In this document: in pieces, positions 35,866 through 45,845 of the stretch
How positions within the stretch are numbered: position 1 is the first letter of the stretch
Layout: every line of letters begins with the position of its first letter
Source of the DNA: JAICMB01 sp963795935
GTDB taxonomy: Bacteria > Acidobacteriota > Terriglobia > Bryobacterales > Bryobacteraceae
Length of the DNA stretch: 64,000 nucleotides
Direction: 5' to 3'
NCBI GenBank assembly: GCA_963795935.1
Contig: CAWCJO010000009.1
Span: 124,001-188,000 of the forward strand
The notes under the pieces: generated by a model
The model's database searches: none
Told to the model about the DNA's origin: nothing
The model's input: only the letters and a program-made list of their open reading frames with translations
Translations under genes and position numbers: made by a program

Positions 35866-37251
35866 TCAGACCGGGTGCCTTTCGGGCGGATTGGCGGCCT
35901 CGTAGCGCTGCTCGAGCTCGTCGAAGATGTCGTCGATCGAGCCGTCGGGAGCGCTGCGGCCGATGTCCTGCTGGAAATCCTTGATATTGTTCTCGAGCGC
36001 GGCGTCGGCGTTATAGCCGAAATTGTTGAGGCGCCTTTTGACGCATTCTTCGCGATCGTCCTCGCGCTCGTCGATGAAGATTTCCTGTTCGTACTCGAAC
36101 TGGTCGCTGTCGTCCGGGAGCGTTGTGACGTCGTCTTTGGAGTATGGCCTGCGCCACATCACCTTGCCCGATGCGGGAATCTCGACCTCGGCCAGCGTTG
36201 CGTAGCTGTCCTTGGAGATGCCGGAGCCCGAGGCGCCGGGGAAATCGAGCTTGTACGGCGCATTGTAGACCGGTTTGCCGAAGTGATCGAAGAGGCGGAT
36301 TTTGACGTAGTGCACCAGCCGCTCGCAAGGGGACGATTCGGCAAAGAGCTGGTAAAAACGGCAGGCGTACGTGTCCTTGGTCTTGGAGAACTCGCGGCGC
36401 TCGTCGCCGGGCGTGCGCCGCGCATCCGCATCGGAAAAGAAACGCTTGCGGCAGCCCGCCGTTCCTTCGGTGGCCAACGGACAGGGCCACAGGGACGGGT
36501 CGATTTTGCGCGTCGCCGAAAACAGGAACATGACCACGCGGCGATTCGGCTGGTTCAGACGGCGCCACTGTTTTTTAGGCAGGTTCTGGTTCTCGTCTTT
36601 CGAGAGCAGCAGCAGCGGGTTGAAATCGGAGCAGCCTTGATAATCCGCCTTGCCGCCCGCGGATGCGCCGCGGCCGAGAAAATCGGTCTTCTTGACGGCC
36701 GTGGGCGACAGCGCCTTCATGTAGGCGAGGAAAAGATCGTGTTGCGAGACCGGAGCGCCGTCGCCGAGTGTGGCGCGGACCGTATCGAGCACATTTTTCT
36801 TTTTCCAGTCGTCGCCGCCGGAGGGCGAGTTATAGAGCTGGTCCCACACCGTAACATCGTGCAGCAGCAGGCCGTATACGGCGCGGGCGCGGCGGCCGCT
36901 GAGAGGCTTGTTGTACTCGTCGCCGCCGCTGGGATCCGCGTGGGCGAAGATCGAGATCAGCGGCAGATCGCCTTCTTTGTTTTTGTGGCCTTCACGCAGC
37001 GCCGGCAGATTGTGCAGCACGCGCGCGGCGTCCGGCATTACGAACGATGAGTCCGTCTCGAAGACCAGATCGTGGAGGCTCATGCAGGCCACCGGCGGCA
37101 GACCGAGGCCCACGGTGTTGAATTCCTGCGCCGTCGATGGACCGGCGAGAATCGGCAATTGGTCAGCCGCGGCGTGTGACGCGGCCGTTCCGAAATCGGA
37201 GGCGTCGAGAATCGCCCCGTTAGCCGCGTTATTAGAGCTGTCGTCCGGCAT
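35866..37251 (-). CDS. OmpA-like domain protein with C-terminal peptidoglycan-binding-like module
   Basis: A 461-residue protein in one frame. Residues about 58-135 form an OmpA-type domain (DLVFETDSSFVMPDAARVLH, then FAHADPSGGDEYNKPLSGRR, ARAVYGLLLHD). The middle is Cys-containing (GCRKRFFSDADARR, YACRFYQLFAESSPCERLVH) and includes an Ig-like stretch (KIRLFDHFGKPVYNAPYKLD). The last 60 residues (ECVKRRLNNFGYNADAALEN, NIKDFQQDIGRSAPDGSIDD) resemble the degenerate peptidoglycan-binding module of its neighbours. No signal peptide. It starts 18 bases after the LysM gene and abuts the hydrolase gene. Confidence 0.72.
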   Translation of the reverse strand: MPDDSSNNAANGAILDASDFGTAASHAAADQLPILAGPSTAQEFNTVGLGLPPVACMSLHDLVFETDSSFVMPDAARVLHNLPALREGHKNKEGDLPLISIFAHADPSGGDEYNKPLSGRRARAVYGLLLHDVTVWDQLYNSPSGGDDWKKKNVLDTVRATLGDGAPVSQHDLFLAYMKALSPTAVKKTDFLGRGASAGGKADYQGCSDFNPLLLLSKDENQNLPKKQWRRLNQPNRRVVMFLFSATRKIDPSLWPCPLATEGTAGCRKRFFSDADARRTPGDERREFSKTKDTYACRFYQLFAESSPCERLVHYVKIRLFDHFGKPVYNAPYKLDFPGASGSGISKDSYATLAEVEIPASGKVMWRRPYSKDDVTTLPDDSDQFEYEQEIFIDEREDDREECVKRRLNNFGYNADAALENNIKDFQQDIGRSAPDGSIDDIFDELEQRYEAANPPERHPV

Positions 37252-37269
37252 CGCCGCCGATTCCTCCCG

Positions 37270-37902
37270 TCAGCATCCGTGTTGGTCCTTCAGCTTGGCT
37301 TTGGTGGCATCGTCGAGCTCGCCCGTGACCTTCATTCCGTGGTCGCATTGAAACTCCTCAACCGCCTGGCGGAGCTTGGCGTCGTCCCCGTCATCCAGCG
37401 CTCTGGCATGGTAACCGAGATTGATCAGCCTTTGGCGCCATCCGGTAGTCTCGTCGGCCGGATCGAGATGGCCGATCTTCACCGGCATCTCCATCTCGAG
37501 ACTGGCGATGCGCAAGACGCCATTTTCCGAGGCGGCATCAATCGTCTTCTCGATTTTGCCTTTCGCGTCGGTTTTCAGGGAATACTTGCTGCCTTCGACC
37601 TCCAACTCACAGACCGTATCGGCGATCGGCTTATTGTCGAAATCGAGTACCGTGAACCGCAGCTTGAGTTTGGCCTCCTTGAGCTTGAAGACGTGCATGT
37701 CGGTAGTCGGCCGGACCTCCTCTTTCTGCTGTTTTTCGGGGATGAACAGGACGTCGCCCGGCATGAGCACGTTAGGATTTCCGCGCTTCTTCTTCAGATC
37801 GGCGTTGTTGGCGTGATCCCAGATGATCCGGTAATCGCGGAACCCATATTGACGCGCCACGCGCGAGAGGTGATCGCCTTGTTTGATGGTGTAGGAAGGC
37901 AT
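37270..37902 (-). CDS. LysM plus peptidoglycan-binding module protein
   Basis: A 210-residue protein. The LysM domain occupies about 3-57 (YTIKQGDHLSRVARQYGFRD, IIWDHANNADLKKKRGNPNV, LMPGDVLFIPE). This exact style, with IWDHxNNxxLKKKRxNPN, is one I associate with proteins near type VI secretion genes. A beta-rich Ig-like middle (LKLRFTVLDFDNKPIADTVC) and a C-terminal peptidoglycan-binding-like module (GWRQRLINLGYHARALDDGD, LRQAVEEFQCDHGMKVTGEL) follow. No signal peptide. Peptidoglycan binding is inferred. Confidence 0.82.
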   Translation of the reverse strand: MPSYTIKQGDHLSRVARQYGFRDYRIIWDHANNADLKKKRGNPNVLMPGDVLFIPEKQQKEEVRPTTDMHVFKLKEAKLKLRFTVLDFDNKPIADTVCELEVEGSKYSLKTDAKGKIEKTIDAASENGVLRIASLEMEMPVKIGHLDPADETTGWRQRLINLGYHARALDDGDDAKLRQAVEEFQCDHGMKVTGELDDATKAKLKDQHGC

Positions 37903-37905
37903 CGC

Positions 37906-38490
37906 TCAAGCGCTCCACTCGCGCGCATCGAGGTTCGGGAACGAGATGCGGCAGTCGCCGGGGTGAATTTCCTCGAACCACGCTTCACCCGCGCTGTTGG
38001 TTGCGCCTTCGACCGTCGAGCCGTCGGGCAGAACGACGCGGTAGCGCTCGCCCGCAACGGCGCGTTTGTCGCCATCCACCAATCGAAGGGCCACCCACGT
38101 GAGCTTCTTCTTTTGTGCGCCCGCGCCGGAATCCTGGGCCGGCCGATCCTGCGTGGGAGCGGTGTCGGGATCTCCATCCCCCTCCTTCGCGCTCTGCGTC
38201 CCAACGAGCATCGCCTCGATTGGGTGAAGGTGCCATATACCCGAGGCCAACAGATGCGCGGCGCGATCGATTACATGATCGTCGTCCGCCCAGTGAACGC
38301 TCTCGCCGCATAACTCCCAGGAGAGCATCTGCCGCAGGGCAGCCATGCCGAAGGAATCCGCCTGCAATCGCCTGAGCCACTGGCTGGCCCAGAATTCGCC
38401 CCGCGCGCCGGGCGGCGGCTTGCAATTGCAATCCCCGCATGCGCCCGATCGAATGAGTTGCCATCGTCGGCCGTTCAGCGTGAGAACCAT
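37906..38490 (-). CDS. Small protein with C-terminal Ig-like/carboxypeptidase-regulatory module
   Basis: A 194-residue protein from ATG 38490, chosen because a GGAGGAGG Shine-Dalgarno lies upstream; an in-frame start at 38550 is also open. The N-terminal half is helical and Trp/Cys-rich (RSGACGDCNCKPPPGA, EFWASQWLRRLQADSFGMAA). After an acidic Ala/Asp linker comes a beta module (VALRLVDGDKRAVAGERYRV, VLPDGSTVEGATNSAGEAWF, EEIHPGDCRISFP). I know this tail from VgrG- and effector-linked proteins. It is the first gene of the long minus-strand operon. Function is not known. Confidence 0.68.
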   Translation of the reverse strand: MVLTLNGRRWQLIRSGACGDCNCKPPPGARGEFWASQWLRRLQADSFGMAALRQMLSWELCGESVHWADDDHVIDRAAHLLASGIWHLHPIEAMLVGTQSAKEGDGDPDTAPTQDRPAQDSGAGAQKKKLTWVALRLVDGDKRAVAGERYRVVLPDGSTVEGATNSAGEAWFEEIHPGDCRISFPNLDAREWSA

Positions 38491-38673
38491 CCCGCTCGCT
38501 GCCTCCTCCCCGTATTCAGCAAATAATAGCACCGGCGGTAGTACGTGCAAAAAATCGCGCCCGCGTATCTCTAAGAGCCCCCATGCCTAAACTTAGGCGT
38601 GCGCATTCGCTCTTGCGACGCCCCCACCTCCCCTGGGCCCAACGCGTTGGCGCGTTCTACTTGTTTCAATTCG

Positions 38674-41600
38674 CTACTGCTTGCTCTTCCAGTCCAAAAG
38701 CCGCCCCGGAGTCGGCGGCGCCCCCGCCGCGTCAAGCTGCTTTTCGAGCGCCCGAAGATCGCCGTCGATCAGCTTGCGCAGCCTCGGAACTTCGAGCGCC
38801 AGCTCCTCCGAGGCGATCTGATAATTCTCCAGCGCGGTCCTGGTCGGATGCCCCGTGGTCAGCCGCACCGCCCCGGAGGCCGCCTGCACGCGTTCGGCGA
38901 TCGAGACCGGCGTTGCTTCCTGCCGCGCTCGCAATACCGCATCGCCCCGCAGCGCGCGATCGATCTCGCCCAGCCGCTTCTCCAACCCGCGCGCTTCCTC
39001 TCTCGACTTTCGGAGCCAGCGACGGCGTTGCGTCAATCGCTCTCACCATGGCGTCCAGCCGCGATCGCGTCTCCGTAACCGCCTCTTCCGCCGCCGCCAT
39101 GGCCTTCTGCAATCGCGCCAGCTTCTCTTGGAATTCATACAGCGCCGCCCGATCCTGCGCCGGCGCGGGGCCTTCCGCCACAACCTCGAAAGTCTCCGCC
39201 CCCGGCAGCGGCGTCACCACTCCCTCCACTCGCTTCGCCAAAGCCACCGTATACTTGCCGGGCAGCAGCAGCGCCCCCGTGGGCCGGAACCCGAATCCCT
39301 CGCCCGGCTCGCCTCCGCCCCCTTCCCTGCCCCCCGGGCGTACCGGCGCGGTAGCCGCCGGAGCAGGCCCGCGCAGGTCCCACGCCACGCGATGCATCCC
39401 GCGCGTGGCCGGCCCGTCGATCCGCCGCACCACCTTCCCCGCCGCGTCGCTGACCGAAATAACGATGGCCGGCGGCTCTTCCTCGGCCTCCGCGCGCAAT
39501 TCCTCCGGTGTGGGATAGGGAACCGTCTCGCCCTTTCGCGTCGCCTCCCGCTCGCGCCGCTGCCGTTCCTGCCGCCTCGTACGATACCCGTCCTTCAGGT
39601 TGTATGTGACGACCGCTCCAAACGGCGGGTTCGGAGCCGTAAAGAACGCCTCGCCCTGGAACCCCTTGTTTTGCGACCCCAGCGGCTGCGCCGGCAGATA
39701 CGATTCCGCGTTCCTTACGGGAAACAGCGCGCTCTCTTGGCCAAGCAGTTCCGGCGTCACGCTTCGCAGCGGCGTATAGTCGTCCAGGATGTAAATGCCG
39801 CGTCCGAATGTCCCCACCACCAGATCGTTCTCGCGCCGCTGGATCGCCAGATCGCGCACTTCGATGGTCGGCAGACCGCCCGTCAGCTTGATCCACTTCT
39901 CGCCGCCCAGGGTGGTAAAGTACAGCCCATATTCGGTCCCCGCGAACAGCAGTTTCGGATTCACGTGGTCTTCGGCGATGGCGTACACCGCGCCATTCTC
40001 CGGCAGGTTTCCCGAGATCGAAATCCAGCTCCGGCCCATGTCGGCGCTCTTCATCAGATAGGGCTTGAAATCGCCGTTCTGGTGATTCTCGATCGCGGCG
40101 TAAACGGTTCCCGCATCGTGCTGCGAGGCCACGATGCGCTGCACATAGGCATCCTGCGGCACGCCGTCGATTTTGTCGATCTTGCGCCAGTTCTTTCCGC
40201 CGTCCTCGGTCACCTGCAGCAGCCCGTCGTCCGTGCCGGCATAGATCAGCCCTTCCTTTTTGGGCGATTCGGCGATGGCGGAAATGTTGCCGTAGAGCGC
40301 CGTCGAAACGTTCTTCTGAATTGCGTCCGGGCCCCACACCCGTCCCATCACCGCAAGAGTGTTGCGGTCGACCTGGCGCGTCAGGTCCCCACTGACAACG
40401 CGCCAGCTATCGCCGCGGTCGTCGCTGCGGTACAGCCGCTGCGCCCCGAAGTACAGCCGCGTATTCAAATGCGGGCTGATGGTGAACGGCGCGTCCCAGT
40501 TCCAGCGCATCGGCGGATCGCCCTTGGCCGCCAGCGGCTGTATGCCCACGCGCTCGCCGGTCCTGCGGTCGAAGCGCACCATCCCTCCGTTCTGCATGTT
40601 GGCGTAAACGGTGTTCGGGTCCTTGGGATCGACGCGCGTATAGAATCCATCGCCGCCCATGGTCACGAAACAGTCGGTGTTCATGATGCCGCTGGCGTTT
40701 TTCGTCCGGGCCGGGCAGCCGAAGCTGAAGTTGTCCTGCGTTCCGCCGTAGACGTGATAGAACGGCGCGTCGTCGTCCACGGCGACATCGTAGAACTGCG
40801 TGATCGGCAGGTTGGCCTTGAAGATCCAGTTTTCGCCTTTATCGAAGCTCTCGTAGACCCCTCCGTCGCAGGCGACGAGGTAGCGGCTGTTGTTTTTGGG
40901 ATCGATCCAGATCTCGTGATTGTCGACGTGCTTGTTGCGCGAGGGCAGCGGAGTCATGGTCCTGCCGCCGTCGTTCGACACCATGATGTTCACGTTCATG
41001 ATGTAAACGCGGTCCGCGTCGGCGGGGTCCACGACGACGTGCGCGTAATACTGGCCCTGCATATCGAAGCTGTTGCGCTTCTCCCAGGTTTCGCCGTTGT
41101 CGCTCGAGCGGTACAGTCCCCCGCGGCCCTCGCCCGCTTCGATCTGGGCGTAGATGACGCTCGGATTCGATGGCGCATAAGCCAGCCCGATGCGTCCCAG
41201 CTCGCCCGCCGGAATTCCGCCGCCCACTTTGGACCAGGTCTTGCCCGCGTCCACCGAGCGCCAGATGGCGCTCTCCGGCCCGCCGTGAATCAGCGTGAAA
41301 TAGCGCCGTTCGCGCTGGTGCGTGGCGGCCAGCAGCATGTCGGGGTTGCGCGGGTCCATGATGACGTCCGCGACGCCGGTATGCTCGCCGGTCTTGATCA
41401 GACTGGTCCAGGTTTTGCCGCCATCCGTGGTCTTATACAAGCCGCGCTCGCCGCCGCCCTTCCACAGCGGTCCGGGGGCAGCCACATAGACCACGTTGGA
41501 GTCGCGCGGATCGATCAAAATTCGGGCAATGTGCTCGGACTTGCGCAGCCCCATGTTATGCCAGGTATGTCCGCCATCCTCGCTCTTATAAACGCCGTCG

Positions 41601-42025
41601 CCGTAGGAGACGCTGCGCTGGCTGTTGTTCTCTCCCGTGCCGGCCCAGACTGTCGATGGATTTTTGGGATCAATCACGACAGTTCCAATCGAGTAAGATC
41701 CCTGAGCGTCGAACACCGGCGTCCAGGTCGTGCCGTCGTTGGTTGTCTTCCATATGCCCCCGGATGCGACTGCCACGAAATAACTATTCGAATCGCGCGG
41801 GTCGACCGCGAAGCCGGCCGCGCGCCCGGATGTGAAGGCCGGTCCGAGGGCGCGGAAGCGCAGCCCGTTGAAGGCTGCCGCGTTCATGGGATCGGCGGAA
41901 GCGGCGCGCGGCCCCGGCTCTTCGTCCTGGGCGGCGGCGCCGCTTTGCGGCCCCGGTCTTTCCGCCTGCGCGGCAGCGAGCAGCGGCAGGCACACCAATA
42001 TTGGGAGAAGTTTCGAAAATTGCAT
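38674..42025 (-). CDS. Secreted VPS10/sortilin-like beta-propeller protein (one frameshift)
   Basis: About 1,117 residues. The signal peptide is QFSKLLPILVCLPLLAAAQ. Many Asp-box/BNR repeats (forms of S.DGG.TW such as KSEDGGHTWHNMG, KTTDGGKTWTSL, RSSDNGETWEKR) build one or two seven- to ten-bladed propellers across about 40-760. A charged beta-sandwich and a helical C-terminus follow. The frame shifts near 39018 (one extra G in CTGG) and then reads LRKSREEARGLEKRLGEIDR to LLDWKSKQ and stop at 38674. An alternative start lies at 42049. The family is called sortilin-like glycosyl hydrolase in Acidobacteriota, but catalysis is unproven. Confidence 0.88.
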
Positions 42026-42085
42026 GATTTGCGTTTGAGTATAACGCATGATTTAGAATGGAGATCGTTCCCTGAAGGTCTATGT

Positions 42086-42090
42086 GGAGG
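42086..42090 (+). promoter_or_regulatory. Shine-Dalgarno deciding the GTG start of the first M16 gene
   Basis: GGAGG lies four bases before GTG 42095. The frame is open for several kb upstream, but that part is antisense to the sortilin-like gene. This site and the signal peptide that follows fix the true start. Confidence 0.75.
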
Positions 42091-42094
42091 TCTC

Positions 42095-43495
42095 GTGAAA
42101 TCGCTCGCATTGTTCGCCGTGGCCTGTTCCGCGCTTTCGCTCGCCGCGCAAACTCCGTCGAAGATTCCGAAGGTCGCATTTAGCGATACGACGCTCGATA
42201 ATGGGCTGCGCGTCATTATCTCCGAGGATCATTACGCGCCTGTTTACGCCATTGCCGTGAGCTACAAAGTCGGCTCGCGGGACGAACGGGAGGGGCGTAC
42301 GGGATTTGCCCACTTGTTCGAGCACATGATGTTCAAAGGCTCGGAGAATGTCGGTCCCGGCGAGCTCGACTATCTCATCTTTACGAACGGCGGGAACATG
42401 AACGGCACCACCGACACGGATCGCACGTTGTACTACGAAGTGCTGCCGAAGAACCAGCTCGATCTGGGGCTGTATCTGGAAGCGGACCGCATGCGAGGGC
42501 TTGTCATCACGGCGGAAAACGTGGAAAACCAGCGCCAGGCGGTGAAGGAAGAGCGGCGTCTGAGGATGGATAACGTGCCATATGGGGCGGTTTCGGAAAA
42601 GATGGACGCGCTGGTGTACGACAACTTCGCGTACCACCATTCCGTGATCGGCTCCATGGAGGACCTCGATGCCGCATCGGTCGCGGACGTCAAGCAGTTT
42701 TTCAAAACCTACTACGCGCCGAACAATGCCGTGCTGGCGCTGGTGGGCGATTTGAACACGAAGGAAACGCTTGCCAAGGTGAAGAAGTATTTCGGCGGCA
42801 TCCCGCGCCAGGAAGCGCCTCGGCCGGTGGATTTGACGGAGCCGGCTAAAGATGGCGAACGGAGCGCGAAGATTGAAGACAAGCTGGCGCGGCTGGGGCG
42901 GCTCGACATTGCGTATCGCATTCCGGAAGCGGGGCAGCCGGATGCCATCGCGCTCACGGTGGCGGCGCAGATTCTGGGTGGAGGCGGCGGGTTCGGGCGT
43001 GGCGGCGGCGCGGGGAACAGTTCGCGGTTATATCAAAAATTAGTCCAGGAGAAAGAGCTGGCCGTGCAAGTATACGCGGGGACGGATCGGCGGGCCGGAC
43101 CGGGCAGCTTCGACATCTCCGCGGTGATTCGGCCGGGCAAGAGTCCCAAAGAGGTCGAGAGCTTGATTTCCGAAGAGATCGCGAAGCTGCACGCGGAGCC
43201 GGTGACGGAAAAGGAACTGCAGCGCGTCCGCAACCGGGTGCGCCTGACGGCGGTGGAGCGCCACATGACGGCGCTGAGCCGCGCGCAGGCGCTGGCCGAC
43301 GATGCGGCGCTGTACAACGATCCGAACCGCATCAACACGGAAACGCAAAAGGAGCTGGCGGTCACGCCGGCGGACATCGAGAGGGCGGTGAAGACCTACC
43401 TGACGGCGTCGAATCGCGTCGTGATCGAGACTGTACCGGCGGCGGGCGGCCGCGGCGGGCGGGGTCCGCGCGGCGGGGCGCCGCGGCAGCAATAG
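42095..43495 (+). CDS. M16 zinc metallopeptidase, catalytic subunit
   Basis: A 466-residue exported pitrilysin-type peptidase. The leader KSLALFAVACSALSLAAQ follows GTG 42095. The inverted zinc motif HLFEH is at 73-77 (FAHLFEHMMFKGSENV), with the downstream Glu in ENVENQRQAVKEERRLRMDN. The second-half R/Y-type substrate region (SSRLYQKLVQEKELA) is normal. The C-terminus is Gly/Arg-rich (GGRGGRGPRGGAP). It precedes the non-catalytic partner, as in many bacterial M16 pairs, which work together as a periplasmic peptidase or processing complex. Confidence 0.92.
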   Translation: MKSLALFAVACSALSLAAQTPSKIPKVAFSDTTLDNGLRVIISEDHYAPVYAIAVSYKVGSRDEREGRTGFAHLFEHMMFKGSENVGPGELDYLIFTNGGNMNGTTDTDRTLYYEVLPKNQLDLGLYLEADRMRGLVITAENVENQRQAVKEERRLRMDNVPYGAVSEKMDALVYDNFAYHHSVIGSMEDLDAASVADVKQFFKTYYAPNNAVLALVGDLNTKETLAKVKKYFGGIPRQEAPRPVDLTEPAKDGERSAKIEDKLARLGRLDIAYRIPEAGQPDAIALTVAAQILGGGGGFGRGGGAGNSSRLYQKLVQEKELAVQVYAGTDRRAGPGSFDISAVIRPGKSPKEVESLISEEIAKLHAEPVTEKELQRVRNRVRLTAVERHMTALSRAQALADDAALYNDPNRINTETQKELAVTPADIERAVKTYLTASNRVVIETVPAAGGRGGRGPRGGAPRQQ

Positions 43496-43504
43496 GAGGC
43501 GATC

Positions 43505-44982
43505 ATGAAAACACTGATTGGATTTCTCGCGGTGACGGCGCTTGCTTTGGCGCAAGATGCGGCGCCCGGGTTCTTTTCGCGGCATGGTGCGTCTGAATCG
43601 CGCGCCGGTTTCGGATGAAGTGCTGCGGATCAAGCTGCCGCGTCCGGTGGAGCGCAAGCTTTCAAATGGCATTCAGCTTCTGATACTCGAAAGCCATCGC
43701 GCGCCTCTCATATCTCTGACGATCCAGACTCCGTCGTCGCACCTGCGCGATCCGGCGGGCAAACCCGGGGTCGCGGAAGCCACCGCCGCGCTGATGCTGC
43801 TCGGAACCACGACGCGCAACGCACGGCAGATTGCGGAACAGCTGGGGGATATTGGCGCCAACCTCAGTATCAGCGCAGGCGGCGGGGGAGGCGGCGGCCG
43901 CGGCGGATTCGGCGGTGCGGGCGGCGCTGGAGATACGGGTTCCATTACGGTCAGTTCGCTGACCGAAAATTTTGATGCCGCCCTCGCCATCATGTCGGAT
44001 GTTCTGCTGCATCCGTCGTTCCCCGCCGATGAATTTGAAAAGTGGAGAACGCGGCAGCGTAGCGCGATCGAGCAGGCCCGGACGCAGCCTGCCGTTCTCG
44101 CGAGCGAAGTTCTGTTCAAGACCCTTTATCCCGGCGATGCGCGCCAGTTCACGCGGCCCACTCTCGAATCGCTGGGTAAGATCACGCGGGACGACCTGAT
44201 CGAGCACTACAAGGCATACTATCTTCCCGCGGGCGATCTGGCCGGCATCGCGGGCGATATCACGCCGCGAGAGGCGGTGGCGAAGCTTGACAAAGCGTTG
44301 GCGGGCTGGAAAGGCGGCCCAGTGGAGCATCTCTCTTATCCCGCGCAGCCGCCGATTGCCGAAAAGAAGGTCTATCTGGTGTCGCGGCCGAACTCGGTGC
44401 AGACTTATCTGGTACTCGCCAATCGCGCCATCAACCGCAACAATCCGGATTACATCGATTGCATGGTGATGAACCAGGTGCTGGGATCGGGTCCGGCATC
44501 GCGCCTGTTCCGGATCATTCGCGAGGAGAAGGGATATACCTACGGCATCAGCTCCGGCTTTGCGGCGACGCGCACCCAGCAGGCATTTGAATCGTCCACA
44601 TCGGTGCGTACGGAAGTGACCGAAGCGGCGCTTGCCGACACGCTGAAGGAACTGCTGGAGATTCGCGAAACGCCCGTGCCGAAGGACGAACTCGATGGCG
44701 CGAAGCGGGCTTTGGTGGCGAGCTTTGCGCTCGGCCTCGAGAATCCACAGGCGGTCCTGGCTCGTTGGATGCAACAGCGCGAATACGGATTGCCGGAAGA
44801 TTACTGGGACACGTACCCGGAGAAAGTGATGGCGGTCACGGCCGGCGGACGTTCAGAGAGTAGCGAGAAAATACGTGCCATACGACAATGTGCAGATCGT
44901 AGCCGTGGGAGACGGCGCGAAGATCGGGGAATTGCTGAAGAAATTCGGTCCGGTGGAAGTGATTTCGGCGGACGCGAATTAG
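43505..44982 (+). CDS. M16 peptidase-like partner subunit (two frameshifts)
   Basis: About 491 residues. ATG 43505 begins a signal peptide (KTLIGFLAVTALALAQDAAP). A +1 change at a CCC run near 43561 joins it to GSFRGMVRLNRAPVSDEVLR. The N-terminal half has no HxxEH; LMLLGTTTRNARQIAEQLGD takes its place, so it is the inactive partner. A second +1 change near 44845 joins YPEKVMAVTA to DVQRVARKYVPYDNVQIVAV and ends VEVISADAN at TAG 44980-44982. It contains RNNPDYIDCMVMNQVLGSGP and ASRLFRIIREEKGYTYGIS as expected. A partial copy of its tail lies 0.9 kb further on. Confidence 0.88.
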
Positions 44983-45096
44983 CGCGGGCCATCGGGATGC
45001 GTGGCGAATCGATGCGCAATAATCAGGTCAAAACCGGCGTTCACCCAAGCAGTTGAAGCCAGAAGTCGCACCCTTTCTGAGCACTATGCTGAAGAC

Positions 45097-45822
45097 GTGA
45101 CCTTTGACCAAGCGGAGTTCCAGATTCGTTGCGAGTGGGGCTTTCGCGGAATGACGGAACTGGCGCCGATCTCGCAAGTTATGCTCATCGTCGATGTCCT
45201 CTCGTTCACAACCGCCTTGGATATCGCGACGTCCCGCGGAGGGATTGTCTTTCCATATCCTATGAAAGACGATTCAGCGATCGACTATGCGTTGACCGTG
45301 GATGCGAATCTTGCTTCCGGCAGCCGGGGTCCCGGCTTTTCGTTGTCCCCAGCTTCGCTCCAAAGCTTGCCCGCTGGATATCGCTTGGTTCTGCCTTCGT
45401 CCAATGGCGCCGCCTTATCTTTCAGTGCCGATCATCCCGTAGTACTGGCGGCCTGTCTTCGCAACGCTGCCGCTGCCGGAAGGAGGGCCGCTCGCCTTGG
45501 CTCGACATTTGCGGTGATTCCTTCGGGAGAGACATGGAGTACCGGCGAACTCCGCCCCAGCCTTGAGGACCTGATCGGCGCTGGCGCGGTTATTGATTCT
45601 CTACCGGGAAGTAGATCGCCAGAGGCCGACCTGGCGGTTGCGGCCTTCGAGCGCTTTCGAGAAGATCTTCCGCAGTCGTTGCGGAGCTCAAGCTCCGGGA
45701 AAGAGTTAATTCAGCGTGGTTTCGCCGAGGATGTGGATTTGGCTGCCGAGCTGAACGTCAGCCTCAACGTTCCACGCCTGGCGAATCGGGCCTTCGCCTC
45801 CAGATTCGAGAACGGTTCGTAG
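45097..45822 (+). CDS. ComB (2-phosphosulfolactate phosphatase)-family protein
   Basis: About 242 residues from GTG 45097; the upstream in-frame extension has no support. It shows the family's opening VTFDQAEFQIRCEWGFRG, the acidic strand VMLIVDVLSFTTALDIATSR and RLVLPSSNGAALSF. An EDLIGAGAVIDSLPG stretch lies near the C-terminus. ComB makes sulfolactate in coenzyme M synthesis in archaea, but bacterial members are common without that pathway, so the reaction here is unsure. The gene has visibly more AT-rich codons than its neighbours and sits between two copies of the M16 gene's 3' end, both signs of arrival by transfer. Confidence 0.75.
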   Translation: MTFDQAEFQIRCEWGFRGMTELAPISQVMLIVDVLSFTTALDIATSRGGIVFPYPMKDDSAIDYALTVDANLASGSRGPGFSLSPASLQSLPAGYRLVLPSSNGAALSFSADHPVVLAACLRNAAAAGRRAARLGSTFAVIPSGETWSTGELRPSLEDLIGAGAVIDSLPGSRSPEADLAVAAFERFREDLPQSLRSSSSGKELIQRGFAEDVDLAAELNVSLNVPRLANRAFASRFENGS

Positions 45823-45845
45823 TTTCGCCCCCGGAATGACAGCGC

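Noticed and set aside
28636..38550. Calling the cluster a type VI secretion system
   Set aside because: No sheath, tube, baseplate, VgrG, PAAR or ClpV gene is present; only effector-like and wall-binding proteins are seen, so the link stays a hypothesis.
38855..43495. A single open frame of 1,546 codons on the + strand
   Set aside because: The first two thirds are antisense to the sortilin-like gene and show low-complexity Arg/His/Ala composition. Only the part from GTG 42095, with a ribosome site and signal peptide, is the M16 peptidase.
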